A program made the position numbers and the translations under genes. A stretch of 64,000 nucleotides of DNA from an uncultured Paracoccaceae bacterium (GTDB lineage: Bacteria > Pseudomonadota > Alphaproteobacteria > Rhodobacterales > Rhodobacteraceae): positions 124,001 through 188,000 of the forward strand of contig OY288160.1 in the NCBI GenBank assembly GCA_958439195.1, read 5' to 3'. Below, piece by piece: positions 1 to 8,398 of the stretch. Position 1 is the stretch's first letter, and each line of letters opens with the position of its first letter. Under the pieces are notes generated by a model. It saw nothing but the letters and a program-made list of their open reading frames with translations. It had not been told where the DNA came from and ran no database searches.

Positions 1-2
1 CC

Positions 3-767
3 ATCGTTTCGGGCGTTGGCTATATTGGCATCTTCCTTGCGGCGTTGTTGGCCATCAATTTCGCCGGGATCGACCTTTCGGGCCTGGCGATTGTCGCCGG
101 TGCGCTGTCTGTGGGCATCGGTTTCGGCCTTCAGAACATCGTATCGAACTTTGTGTCCGGCATCATCTTGCTGATCGAACGACCGGTCAGCGAGGGGGAC
201 TGGATCGAAGTGGGCCAGGTGCAGGGAACGGTGAAATCCATCTCTGTCCGGTCAACGCGCATTCAGACCTTTGACCGTTCAGATGTGATCGTGCCCAATG
301 CCGATCTGGTGACCCAGCAGGTGACGAACTGGACCAGGTTCAACCTGTCTGGGCGGCTGATCGTGCCGGTGACAGTGGCCTATGGTACGGACACGCGGAA
401 GGTAGAACGGGTGCTGCGCGAAATCGCCGAAGCCCAGCCTTTGGCCGTGTTGAACCCGCCCCCGATGGTCGCCTTCATGGGATTTGGCGCGGATGCGATG
501 AGCTTTGAGATCCGCATGATCCTGCGGGATGTGAACTTTTCTCTTGGCGTTCGGACAGAGGTCAACCACCAGATCGTGGAACGCTTTGCGAAAGAAGGCA
601 TCGAGATTCCCTTTGCACAGACCGAGGTTTATCTCCGCAATGTCGATGCACTGGGCCGTGCGCTGCGTGGGTTGACTGCTACGGATAGCACGCCAGAGAC
701 AGATCCAGCGATGCCCCGCACCAGCAACCGGGCCCGTGATGAGCAAGGCAAGGGAGATGTCGGATGA
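3..767 (+). CDS. MscS-family mechanosensitive channel, 3' part (cut by window edge)
   Basis: The reading frame is open from the first bases, so the gene begins before the window; 254 residues are visible. They start in a membrane segment and continue into the glycine/alanine-rich pore helix characteristic of MscS (GALSVGIGFGLQN), then the amphipathic NIVSNFVSGI helix and the beta domain (RPVSEGDWIEVG). The family forms heptameric inner-membrane channels that open under membrane tension and release solutes in hypo-osmotic shock. The last about 30 residues are polar and probably disordered. The stop overlaps the start of the next gene (ATGA), so the two are likely translationally coupled. Number of N-terminal membrane helices cannot be seen. 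Confidence 0.9.
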   Translation: MVSGVGYIGIFLAALLAINFAGIDLSGLAIVAGALSVGIGFGLQNIVSNFVSGIILLIERPVSEGDWIEVGQVQGTVKSISVRSTRIQTFDRSDVIVPNADLVTQQVTNWTRFNLSGRLIVPVTVAYGTDTRKVERVLREIAEAQPLAVLNPPPMVAFMGFGADAMSFEIRMILRDVNFSLGVRTEVNHQIVERFAKEGIEIPFAQTEVYLRNVDALGRALRGLTATDSTPETDPAMPRTSNRARDEQGKGDVG

Positions 768-1483
768 CCGAACTGCTCTTTCGGGAAGATGCCTATCTGC
801 GCATGATTGATGCCGTGGTTGTCGCGCATACGGCTGAAGGTGGCGTCATATGTGACCGCAGTCTTTTCTATCCCACTGGTGGTGGCCAACCGGGAGATTC
901 AGGTCAGTTGGTCTGGAATGAGGGTCGGTTGCAGATCGCTACAGCGGTCAAGGCAGAAGGTGGGCAAATCGCGCTGGTTCCCGCCGAACCGATGGCGATG
1001 CCACCGATTGGCACGATCGTGACCCAACAACTGGACTGGGACCGCCGCCACCGGCACATGCGGGTGCATACCGCGCTGCATCTGTTGTCGGTGGTGATCC
1101 CGTTGCCGGTCACCGGCGGACAGATCGGCGCAGAACGCGGGCGGCTGGATTTCGACATGCCCGATCCGCCAGAAGACGTGCAGATGCTTGAAGATCGGTT
1201 GAACGCGTTGATCGGGCTGGACCTGCCGGTCACGGACAGTTGGATCAGTGATGCAGACCTTCTGGCAAACCCCGGATTGATCAAGACGATGTCGGTGCAA
1301 CCGCCGATGGGGCAGGGCAGGGTCAGGCTTGTCCGGATCGGCGAAGGGGCGACGCAGGTAGATTTGCAGCCCTGTGGTGGCACACATGTCGCGCGCACAG
1401 CCGAAATTGGCCGGGTGGAAATCGGCAAGATCGAAAAGAAGGGTCGGCAGAACCGCCGCGTCTCCATCACCCTGATGGATTGA
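764..1483 (+). CDS. Alanyl-tRNA editing protein (AlaX-like)
   Basis: A 239-residue free-standing homologue of the editing domain of alanyl-tRNA synthetase. The zinc site is complete: HTALH (His102, His106) and CGGTH (Cys204, His208). The N-terminal part (DRSLFYPTGGGQPGDSG) is the usual glycine-rich entry of the second additional domain, so this is the AlaX-M/L type rather than the shortest form. The family hydrolyses mischarged Ser- or Gly-tRNA(Ala) in the cytoplasm. The start codon overlaps the upstream channel gene by 4 bases; a tRNA-Ser gene follows 52 bases later, a neighbourly coincidence rather than proof of function. Start chosen because residue 1 fits the family and the coupling is tight. 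Confidence 0.92.
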   Translation: MTELLFREDAYLRMIDAVVVAHTAEGGVICDRSLFYPTGGGQPGDSGQLVWNEGRLQIATAVKAEGGQIALVPAEPMAMPPIGTIVTQQLDWDRRHRHMRVHTALHLLSVVIPLPVTGGQIGAERGRLDFDMPDPPEDVQMLEDRLNALIGLDLPVTDSWISDADLLANPGLIKTMSVQPPMGQGRVRLVRIGEGATQVDLQPCGGTHVARTAEIGRVEIGKIEKKGRQNRRVSITLMD

Positions 1484-1535
1484 CCCGCGCAGCCCCCTTG
1501 CGCCCCCTGTTTCCAACGCTTATGGAATGCCCGAC

Positions 1536-1625
1536 GGACAGTTGGCCGAGTGGTCGAAGGCGCACGCCTGGAAAGTGTGTAGGCGGGGAACCGTCTCGAG
1601 GGTTCGAATCCCTCACTGTCCGCCA
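1536..1625 (+). tRNA. tRNA-Ser, anticodon GGA
   Basis: The 90-nt sequence folds as a class II tRNA: acceptor arms GGACAGT and ACTGTCC pair perfectly, the discriminator G is followed by encoded CCA (1623-1625), the anticodon stem CACGC/GTGTG closes the loop CTGGAAA with anticodon GGA at 1570-1572, there is a long variable arm as in serine tRNAs, and the T arm contains GGTTCGAATCC. It reads UCC and UCU codons. The segment after it looks island-like, and tRNA-Ser 3' ends are common integration sites, but I see no second copy of this 3' end in the window. Confidence 0.98.
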
Positions 1626-1711
1626 ATACCCAATGAAATAAAAAAGAAATTTTGTTGAATGGCGGTAGTATCCATCAAACAGCCCAACATCTGTTTGGCG
1701 CTAGCCGGTGG

Positions 1712-2113
1712 CTAGTTAGGACAGAACTGGGCTTCTTCGAATGTGGAAGCATAGGCCAAGCAGTATTTGAGTTCCATTAACTCACGCTGCAACTTTTCAT
1801 GCGACTCGGCCAGTTTCCCGCCTGCCGTTCGCAGGGTTTCGTAGTCTGCAAAAAGCGTGTTGTAGTCTTCGACGATGCTGTCATGCGCCTTTACGCATTC
1901 GTCTACGGCGGACTTGCAGGCAAACCCCTTGTAGTCGCACTGATAGGTGTCAAAACATGCCGAGTTCTTGTCGACACACATTCCTTGATTTGAGCAGACT
2001 GTTTCGCCCCAATCAAGACAGGCGGCATCTTGGCCCATCCTGCATTCGAACACTTGGCCCGATGCCGGGCTAGCAGTGAAAACCACTGCTACAAGAAGAA
2101 AGTGGCGCATCAA
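1712..2113 (-). CDS. Hypothetical secreted cysteine-rich protein
   Basis: 133 residues with a typical Sec signal peptide (hydrophobic core LLVAVVFTA, likely cleavage after SPASG). The mature part has ten cysteines, eight of them between residues 24 and 73, suggesting several periplasmic disulfides, followed by a charged helical or coiled-coil stretch at about 76-118 and a last Cys-Pro-Asn tail. I do not recognise the family. Its start overlaps the stop of the upstream restriction-fragment gene (ATGA), so both are probably expressed together. Base composition is lower in GC than most of the window, in keeping with an island. No function can be assigned. Confidence 0.6.
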   Translation of the reverse strand: MMRHFLLVAVVFTASPASGQVFECRMGQDAACLDWGETVCSNQGMCVDKNSACFDTYQCDYKGFACKSAVDECVKAHDSIVEDYNTLFADYETLRTAGGKLAESHEKLQRELMELKYCLAYASTFEEAQFCPN

Positions 2114-2712
2114 TTGGCCTCCAGCGTCATAGTGATCGACTGCATTATTCGTTCCGTTTCAGCGAGAATTTTCAGGATGCGCTGGTCGTGCCTAACATCA
2201 TCGAGGTTAAGCACCCGACCCTTACGGTCTTTTGGCCATTTTTGGGCAAGTTGGTAGCCGCCGATGTCGAAGGTCCACCACACCGCCGGGGCGGCGCCGA
2301 AGTATTGGGTGGCCTTGATCCAGACCTTACTATTGTCGAACAGGGGCTTGTCCACCACAGCGTTGCCTACACCCTTTAAGGGGTAAGGAGTGGGGCCGAC
2401 GATGGCAGGGTCCGTCAGATGCAGCTTGCGCTCGTGTGTGCCGCTGGCGGAGGCGTCCCAAAATTCATCCGGGCTGGCGGACCAAGGGATGCGGGGGAAG
2501 TCGATCTTGAGGAATTTTGCATTGGTGGCGCGATAGGCCGGGCAGTGCAGAACGACGTAGATGTAGTCGAAGACCACCACCTCATCCGGGGTGCCGTGAG
2601 TGGGATGCTGGGCGAGGGCCTGCAGGCGGGCGTAGAGCTTTGGCTCAAAGTTGATGCGGCGGGGTTGGTCGAGGTCTTGTTCGGTGGGGTAGAGGTTGAG
2701 AGGGAAGTTCAT
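2110..2712 (-). pseudogene. C-terminal remnant of a type ISP restriction-modification enzyme
   Basis: 200 residues that match, as I remember the family, the C-terminal target-recognition domain of type ISP (LlaBIII-like) restriction-modification enzymes: FDYIYVVLHCPAYR, FLKIDFPRIPW, then KATQYFG, FDIGGYQLAQKW and KDRKGRVLNLDDVRHDQRI. Complete enzymes are well over 1000 residues with nuclease, helicase and methyltransferase parts; none of these lies upstream, where 2713-3243 is non-coding. The fragment starts at an ATG just before the NFPLNLYP segment that in full enzymes opens this domain, so it may still be translated as a free domain. Probably a deletion remnant of a defence island beside tRNA-Ser. 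A free-standing specificity subunit is the less likely alternative. Confidence 0.7.
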
Positions 2713-3243
2713 CGCATTGGAACCGGTCGTCGCCGAGAAGTGGATCGCTTCTGTTGACTTGTCGGTAATGAACGCATGACCGTTCTCCCGGTATGCTCTG
2801 CACCAACCGCAGAGATCAAACGCCAGGTTTGTTCGGTGAAAGGCGAGATCCGGTCATCAGCCGATTCGTGTTGAATGGCTTAAGAATGCGTCGGGCGTTC
2901 TTGCTCAGAAGCACACCAAAACGCTGATAAAACGCGGGAGTAACAGGTGTAAAAAAATGCACAATCATGGTGCGGGTCGCACTGCAATGCGACTTAGCGA
3001 GAGTAAGCCACAATCATTTGACGAGATTGAAATGAAACTCGGGCTTTTTTGCCAGTCGTGAGCGGGCTTGAGACGCTCAACGAGGAAAAAGTGCAGAAGT
3101 TACAATAACTCGCAAACATTTTCGAGTGATCGGGCGCGATCAATCAGTGATTTCCCAGCCAAACGAATTTGGCGTCAATCTTCGTTTATCCGATCAAACG
3201 ATCCGATCAAAAAGCTACTGAATTTTGAACGAAGGAAACCACC
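2713..3243. other. Intergenic region, AT-richer, no convincing gene
   Basis: About 530 bases. A minus-strand reading frame at 2816-3013 has no recognisable features. The right half is relatively AT-rich and holds a short repeated element, ATCCGATCAAA, twice at 3188-3210, followed by the ribosome-binding site of the next small gene. It is the likely promoter region for that gene and, on the other strand, for the island gene pair. Nothing else is seen. Confidence 0.5.
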
Positions 3244-3501
3244 ATGAAAAATGTCATCGCAACATCCGCCCTTCTTATCCTTGTTGCTGGCGCTGCCTCT
3301 GCTGCTGGCAATCAGACCCGCGAGCGTCCCGATCCGAACGCTGTGCCGGCAAGTGCCGCCCAGACGATCGAGGTCAAGGCCAGCACCGTCTACTCCAACA
3401 GCAAGGAACTGGCGCGCGCCGGCCTGATGTCGGATGACAGTGTCGAAGTCACTGTCGTCCCGAGCACCGGCGTGGTTGACATGCGCAGCCGCGACAATTG
3501 A
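3244..3501 (+). CDS. Small periplasmic hypothetical protein
   Basis: 85 residues with a clear signal peptide (MKNVIATSALLILVAGAASA, cleavage expected near residue 20). The mature 65 residues are polar and without cysteine, ending in a serine/valine-rich stretch (SVEVTVVPSTG). A good ribosome-binding site (AAGGAAA) lies 7 bases before the ATG. The gene has its own AT-rich promoter region and a stem-loop terminator directly behind, so it is monocistronic. Similar short exported proteins occur in Rhodobacterales, but I cannot name a function. Confidence 0.7.
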   Translation: MKNVIATSALLILVAGAASAAGNQTRERPDPNAVPASAAQTIEVKASTVYSNSKELARAGLMSDDSVEVTVVPSTGVVDMRSRDN

Positions 3502-3521
3502 TCTGCGTCTAGACTGTCAGA

Positions 3522-3554
3522 TTGGGGGTGTCCGCGTTGTGCGGGCGCCCCCAA
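3522..3554 (+). terminator. Stem-loop behind the small periplasmic gene
   Basis: Arms 3522-3535 and 3541-3554 form a 14-bp stem with two G-U pairs (TTGGGGGTGTCCGC against GCGGGCGCCCCCAA) and a 5-base loop, 20 bases after the stop codon. There is no long T run, only ATTGATTT, so termination efficiency is uncertain. Confidence 0.6.
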
Positions 3555-3946
3555 ATTGATTTCTAGGCCGACATGACGCATGAACCGATTTCAGGTTGTG
3601 GCGGCGTTCTCCGGAATGGTCTGCAGATCGCTGGTGAGTAGCTGTCGCGTGATCAGAAAAGTTTGCTGTGCCGTGGGTCAGGTTAGTGCTTTGGCCTGAA
3701 AACATGCCGAATGGTTCCTCAATCCGCCCCTTCTTGCATCGCCGTGAGCGTATCTGTCTGGCAGCAATGCTGATCTCATCTTCTGGGCAATTTTAGAAGT
3801 CACGCATCGGGAGAACAGTACCCGCCCTACGGTGCTGTGGACGAGCGGGACGGGGCTAGTGGGGGAGCGTCCGGCACAGGCAAAAGCTGCAGTTTGCAAC
3901 TTAACCTTTGTATCGTATCGTGGCGGCACTGTTGGATGCACGCCAG
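3555..3946. other. Intergenic region, possible insertion-sequence scrap
   Basis: About 390 bases without a supported gene. On the minus strand around 3705-3780 a short frame reads RCKKGRIEEPFG, which resembles the C-terminal end of some IS5-type transposases, but the similarity stops there and I would not call an element. The right end should carry the promoter of the two flavin-fold genes. Confidence 0.35.
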
Positions 3947-4474
3947 ATGTCAGACAGAACATTGCACATCACGAAACGAGTGCCATCGCCGTTTCAGGCG
4001 GCAGGGCCAATCGTCCTGCCTGCCGAGGTGGTAGAGTTCATCCACAGCGGTGTCAGTGTCATTGTCGGGGTGGTGGGGCCGGATGGGCGTGCGCGGGCAG
4101 GGCGGGCGCTGGCGACACGGGTTCTGCCAAGTGGCGTCATTAGATTGATGTATCCGACCGAAGGGAACGCCGCGATCACGGCGGCAGCGCAGCAAGGTGG
4201 CCCGATTGCAGCCACCTTCAGCGCGCCAATTTCGCATCGAACGATCCAGCTCAAGGCCCCGTCAAGCCGGGCCGCGCAGCTGGAACCTGATGACCGGGTC
4301 TGCGTGGATCAACAGATGGATGCCTTTGCCGACGTGCTGCGGATGCTGGGTTTTCCGCCCTACTTTCTGAAGGCCTTTTGTGACAACCGATCCCAGAGCA
4401 TCAGCGTTCTGAGTTTTGTGCCGCAATGCGCCTTTGAGCAGACACCGGGGCCAGGTGCGGGGTGCGAATTGTGA
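3947..4474 (+). CDS. Pyridoxamine-5-phosphate-oxidase-like split-barrel protein
   Basis: 175 residues. The order of short beta strands (LPAEVVEFIHSGVSVIVGVV, ALATRVLPSGVIRLMYP, IAATFSAPISHRTIQLKA) is that of flavin-binding split barrels related to PNPOx, a fold that binds FMN, F420 or heme. No signal peptide. I chose the ATG at 3947; an upstream GTG-less extension to 3908 is possible but lacks a better ribosome-binding site. Its stop overlaps the next gene's start by one base (TGATG), and that gene begins with a second split barrel, so the two products may act together, for example as sensor partners. The ligand and role are not determined from sequence. Confidence 0.65.
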   Translation: MSDRTLHITKRVPSPFQAAGPIVLPAEVVEFIHSGVSVIVGVVGPDGRARAGRALATRVLPSGVIRLMYPTEGNAAITAAAQQGGPIAATFSAPISHRTIQLKAPSSRAAQLEPDDRVCVDQQMDAFADVLRMLGFPPYFLKAFCDNRSQSISVLSFVPQCAFEQTPGPGAGCEL

Positions 4475-5841
4475 TGGAACACGGCGCATTGTCGGACCAG
4501 AGTGACGGATCTGCCCCGACACTTGATGCGCTGCGCGACTGCTTTGAAGGCACGGTGCCGGCTGTTCTGGCTACGGTTGATCCAAGCGGCATGCCGAACG
4601 TGTCCTATATCAGTCAGATCCACTATGTCGATCCCGACCGCGTTGCCCTAAGTTATCAGTTCTTCAACAAGACGCGGCGCAACATCCTGTCCACGCGCAC
4701 GGCTGCCGTCGAGGTTGTCGATCCTCTGACCACCGCGTTCTATCAACTCGATCTGGATTTCGAGACGACTCAGACCGAAGGCCCGTTGTTCGAGTCGATG
4801 AAGGCGAGGCTGGCAGGGATCGCCTCGCATACTGGTATGGCGGGGGTTTTCCGTCTTATGGGGGCGGACATCTTTCGGGTCCGGGCGATCCGGCAGGTGG
4901 TGACACCAAAGATTGCGCGGGCGGTTTCGCAGGTTGCCGCGCTGCCGGCACTGCGGCGCGTTCTGACAGATATGGCGCGGGCTGGCACGCTGGGCGATCT
5001 TTTTGACCGAACGCTTGATTCTATTGCCCGGCATCTGGGGATCACCAATCTGATGATCCTTGTTCCAGATGATACCCGTTCCGCGCTGGTTGCTGTTGCG
5101 ACATGGGGCTATCCCGCATCCGGCATCGGTTCGGAGGTTCGGCTTGGTGATGGTGTAATTGGTGTCGCGGCCCGCGAAAAGGTGGCGATTCGGATCGATC
5201 ATATGTCAACCGAATATCTTTATGGCAGTGCCGTGCGCGACCGTCTGCTGGCTGATGCCGGGCCAGATGCGCCCGAAGCGCCGGGGATCGCCTTTCCCGG
5301 CCTGACGCGACCAGAAAGTCAGATCGCCTTGCCGATCATATGGCAGGGCATGCTTGTCGGTGTGCTGTTTGCGGAAAGCCCGATGCCCATGCGGTTCACG
5401 CATGAAGAGGAAGACACGCTGGGCTGTATCGCGGCTGCGCTTGCGGCCCATATTTCCGCCTTGAATGCCGAGGAAGATGCCGAAGAACAGCACGCTCCAA
5501 CCCGGGCCTCTGCCTTTGATGCAACCCTTGCGATCCGTCATTTCGCTGCCGATGACAGCATCTTTGCCGATGGCGAGTATCTGATCAAAGGCGTGGCGGG
5601 CGCGATCCTTTGGAAACTTGTCCGCGCCTATGTGGCAACTGGTGCGAGTGAGTTTACCAACCGCGAGCTGCGGTTGTCGGCAGACCTGCGATTGCCCTCA
5701 CATGCCGAAAACCTTGAGGCCCGACTGGTCCTCTTGGAACGGCGTCTGCGGGAAAAGGCACTGCCCATACAAATCGAAAAGACTGGACGGGGCCGGTTTC
5801 GTCTGGTCGTGAACGCGAAACTGGTGCTTCAGGACGCCTAA
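4474..5841 (+). CDS. Split-barrel + GAF domain regulator with C-terminal winged-helix-like domain
   Basis: 455 residues with three parts. Residues about 15-150 are a PNPOx-like flavin-binding split barrel (PAVLATVDPSGMPNVSYIS, ALSYQFFNKTRRNI). Residues about 180-325 are a GAF domain (LGDLFDRTLDSIARHLGI to GMLVGVLFAESPMP). The last 100 residues (FTNRELRLSADLRLP, then LVLLERRLREK and a basic beta hairpin) look like a DNA-binding winged helix. This suggests a cytoplasmic redox or flavin-responsive transcription factor. The start at 4474 overlaps the previous stop. It stands upstream of an FAD oxidase/cytochrome c pair that it may control. Annotation as an oxidase would be wrong in emphasis; domain boundaries are approximate. 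Confidence 0.7.
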   Translation: MEHGALSDQSDGSAPTLDALRDCFEGTVPAVLATVDPSGMPNVSYISQIHYVDPDRVALSYQFFNKTRRNILSTRTAAVEVVDPLTTAFYQLDLDFETTQTEGPLFESMKARLAGIASHTGMAGVFRLMGADIFRVRAIRQVVTPKIARAVSQVAALPALRRVLTDMARAGTLGDLFDRTLDSIARHLGITNLMILVPDDTRSALVAVATWGYPASGIGSEVRLGDGVIGVAAREKVAIRIDHMSTEYLYGSAVRDRLLADAGPDAPEAPGIAFPGLTRPESQIALPIIWQGMLVGVLFAESPMPMRFTHEEEDTLGCIAAALAAHISALNAEEDAEEQHAPTRASAFDATLAIRHFAADDSIFADGEYLIKGVAGAILWKLVRAYVATGASEFTNRELRLSADLRLPSHAENLEARLVLLERRLREKALPIQIEKTGRGRFRLVVNAKLVLQDA

Positions 5842-6204
5842 TCTGCGGCCTTCCCTGATCAGGGGCGTAGCTTAAGAAGTTTTTAGCGTTTCGAGAGGAA
5901 ACACTTAGCGAGCATATCGCATCAACGCGCAGTAGATGTGCGTTCGTTCACAAGAACAGCGCAATGCGAATGGTATCAGGCCAGATGGGGGAAAACCCCA
6001 AGGGCCGCTTCCATCGTTTCCGACATCCAATCCCCGCAAGGCGGACGAGGGCGGCAATCATCTGACACCCCCGAACGGGGGCATCAGGACATTCGGACAT
6101 TGCTCCGGGCTTTTGGACCTGAGGCCGACAGACGGCTTCGGATCGGCAAGGCTTGTCTGATCCCAAGTGGGCGGACAGAAGAATTTAAAAAAAGGGACAG
6201 AACC
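5842..6204. other. Long leader/promoter region before the FAD oxidase gene
   Basis: 363 bases. The reading frame of the oxidase stays open upstream to 5938 but the added residues resemble no family and I treat this as leader. It contains two small GC hairpins, TGGGG/CCCCA at 5986-6000 and CCCCC/GGGGG at 6068-6081. The second could be extended with mismatches. Candidate site for the preceding regulator. Confidence 0.4.
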
Positions 6205-7614
6205 ATGCATATCGAAGATCTTCGCATTCAGGTCAGCGGCCAGGTCATCGCTGAGGGAGAGGTGGGTTTCACCGCCGCGCGCGAGGAGCTTGTCTGGAAT
6301 GGGCGCAAGCCGCAGGCAACTCCTCGCGTGATCGTAAAGGCGACGTCAACCGCCGATGTTCAGGCCGCCGTCCGCTATGCGGCTGCCAATGGCTATCGCG
6401 CTTCGGCGCGGTCCAGCGGTCATAACTGGTCGGGCATCGCCCTTCAGGACGGGGTCGCAATTGATCTGGGGGCGCTGAATGGCATTGCAATCGATCGGCT
6501 GGCCCGCATCGCCGAGGTGGGGCCTGCCGCAAAGAACCTGGCCCTCGCGGTTGCGTTGACAGCAAAGGAGCTGGCCTTTCCCGTCGGCCATTGTGGTGAT
6601 GTGGCGATGGGCGGTTATCTTCTGGGTGGCGGCTTTGGCTGGAACGAAGGAACATGGGGGCCAGCATGCCACCTGATCGACCGGGCCGAAGTGGTGCTGG
6701 CGGATGGGCGCGTGGTGATGGTCAGCGAAACCGAATTTCCGGATATCTTTTGGGCGCTTCGCGGGGCTGGTCCTTTGTTCTTTGGTATCGTGACGCGCTA
6801 CTGGCTCCGGCTCATGCCGCTGCCTGCGGCGATGGCTGTTGCGACCTGGACCTATCCCCTTGCGCAAGTGGCCGAGGTGACGACCAGCATGAAGCGTCTG
6901 GCCAATGTCCTGCCCAGCTTTGCCGAAGTGTCGCTGTCGTTTGCTGCCGCACCGCCCGCAGCGGGCATGGGGGACGCCAAGTTCGCCACCGTGATCCTGA
7001 CGGCCTATGGTGGGTCGATGATTGAACTCGGCGGTTTGGCCATGAACGTCGGGAATATCCTGCCCGACGGGGCGTTGGCCCATACGCCAGTGACACCGAT
7101 CGACTTTGCAAAGCTCTATGCCCTTGTGGACCAGAGTTTCCCGGATGGTGCCCGCTACGGGGTTGATTGCCTGTGGAGCGAGGATGCCGATGCAACCTTT
7201 GCCGGGCTTGCCCAAATGATTGCTACCGCCCCCTCGGCCAGATCCAACGCAATCGGGGTTATCTATGGTCGCAATTCGGCCCTGCATCGGCGGTTGCCGG
7301 ATGCCGCGCTGTCGATGATCGGCTCTGTCTGCGGGATCATGCACGGCACATGGGAAACACCTGACGAGGATGCTGCGAACCTGGCTTGGCTGCGCTCTGG
7401 CATGGACACGCTCGATCCCGTAACCACCGGGCGCTACGTGGGTCATGCCGATCTGGCACGTCCCCACCGGATGGAGGCCTGCCACAGCGACATGGCGCGC
7501 CAGCGGATCAATGACCTAGCTGCAACCTACGATCCCCAAGGTGTCTTTGCTGGCCGCCATCTGCCGGAGGGCGGGGCCGTCCTGCAAAGCCCTGCTGCAA
7601 TCGCGGCGGAATGA
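6205..7614 (+). CDS. FAD-binding oxidoreductase, berberine-bridge-enzyme (BBE) type
   Basis: 469 residues. Residues about 40-215 are an FAD_binding_4 domain; the C-terminal DPQGVF segment is the BBE tail. Both anchors for bicovalent FAD are present: His73 in SSGHNWSG (8-alpha-histidyl) and Cys130 in GHCGDVAMGG (6-S-cysteinyl). Such enzymes oxidise alcohols, sugars or amines, in bacteria sometimes as dehydrogenases. The ATG at 6205 was chosen because it is preceded by AAAGGGACAG and starts the recognisable domain. No signal peptide. The cytochrome c gene follows 22 bases downstream and is the likely electron acceptor, which is odd because that protein is exported. Substrate unknown. Confidence 0.85.
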   Translation: MHIEDLRIQVSGQVIAEGEVGFTAAREELVWNGRKPQATPRVIVKATSTADVQAAVRYAAANGYRASARSSGHNWSGIALQDGVAIDLGALNGIAIDRLARIAEVGPAAKNLALAVALTAKELAFPVGHCGDVAMGGYLLGGGFGWNEGTWGPACHLIDRAEVVLADGRVVMVSETEFPDIFWALRGAGPLFFGIVTRYWLRLMPLPAAMAVATWTYPLAQVAEVTTSMKRLANVLPSFAEVSLSFAAAPPAAGMGDAKFATVILTAYGGSMIELGGLAMNVGNILPDGALAHTPVTPIDFAKLYALVDQSFPDGARYGVDCLWSEDADATFAGLAQMIATAPSARSNAIGVIYGRNSALHRRLPDAALSMIGSVCGIMHGTWETPDEDAANLAWLRSGMDTLDPVTTGRYVGHADLARPHRMEACHSDMARQRINDLAATYDPQGVFAGRHLPEGGAVLQSPAAIAAE

Positions 7615-7636
7615 CTGGGATAAGAAAGGAAACGAT

Positions 7637-8170
7637 ATGAAAATGAAACGGAATGCGCGCCGCCTTTCCCATCGCGGGCATGCCACGCTGGTTGCGATCG
7701 CCACCTTCGCCGCAACCCTATCCAGCGCGGCACAGGCCGATGAGGCGCAGGTCGAACGCGGCCGTTATCTGGCGCAGATCGCTGGCTGTGGTGACTGCCA
7801 CACGCCGGGTCATTTCCTGGGCAATCCGGACATGACCCGCTTTCTTGGCGGGTCTGATGTGGGGTTCGAGGTGCCGGGTTTCGGCACGGTCTACGGGCCG
7901 AACCTGACCCCGGATGACGAAACCGGGCTTGGCACATGGACCCCCGATCAGATCGTCGCCGCGATCCGCACCGGAGTAACGCCAGAGGGGCGGGTGCTTT
8001 TGCCCGTGATGCCGTGGCCCAACCTTGCTGCCCTCAGCGACGAGGATGCCTTTGCCATCGCGGCGTTCCTTAAGTCGGTCGATCCGGTGTCACATGATGT
8101 GCCGGGGCCGGTTCCTGATGGCGAACCTGCACCGTCCTTTGTGATGCGTGTTATCCCGCCGGGGGGGTGA
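7637..8170 (+). CDS. Exported cytochrome c, monoheme
   Basis: 177 residues with a basic N terminus and signal peptide (cleavage expected after SSAAQA near residue 34). One heme site CGDCH (Cys51, Cys54, His55) and a probable axial Met125 in LPVMPW. The arrangement resembles the cytochrome subunit of alcohol/aldehyde or gluconate dehydrogenases, but only one heme site is present where those subunits usually carry three. The ribosome-binding site AGAAAGGA precedes the ATG at 7637. It forms an operon with the FAD oxidase and probably carries its electrons to the respiratory chain in the periplasm. Confidence 0.85.
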   Translation: MKMKRNARRLSHRGHATLVAIATFAATLSSAAQADEAQVERGRYLAQIAGCGDCHTPGHFLGNPDMTRFLGGSDVGFEVPGFGTVYGPNLTPDDETGLGTWTPDQIVAAIRTGVTPEGRVLLPVMPWPNLAALSDEDAFAIAAFLKSVDPVSHDVPGPVPDGEPAPSFVMRVIPPGG

Positions 8171-8398
8171 AGGCAGGTGCCTGTCCCTTCCTTGGGTATT
8201 GGGGTGTGACCCGTTTCCCATCTTTATCGGGTTGAAGTGCGCCTTGCCGTTCAAACCCGTCCACAGCTTTCCTGTGAGATTTAGGTTTGGCACCTGTTGT
8301 CGAGTGGCACAGCCAAGGCCTTGCTTTTCTTCTGACGGGAACGGGTATGTAATGGCCCTTGCGCCGATCCGTCTGGTGGATTGGCACAAGGTCCGTCT

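Noticed and set aside
2816..3013. 65-codon minus-strand frame in the island
   Set aside because: No ribosome-binding site, domain or neighbour support found.
1536..3243. Intact integrative element at tRNA-Ser
   Set aside because: No integrase and no second copy of the tRNA 3' end was found, so only an island-like remnant is claimed.
3678..3962. Minus-strand frames and a transposase-like RIEEPFG segment
   Set aside because: Similarity limited to a few residues, no inverted ends or target duplication; kept only as a remark.
5938..6204. Longer start for the FAD oxidase
   Set aside because: The extra 89 residues match no family, carry no signal peptide and have no good ribosome-binding site; the ATG at 6205 does.
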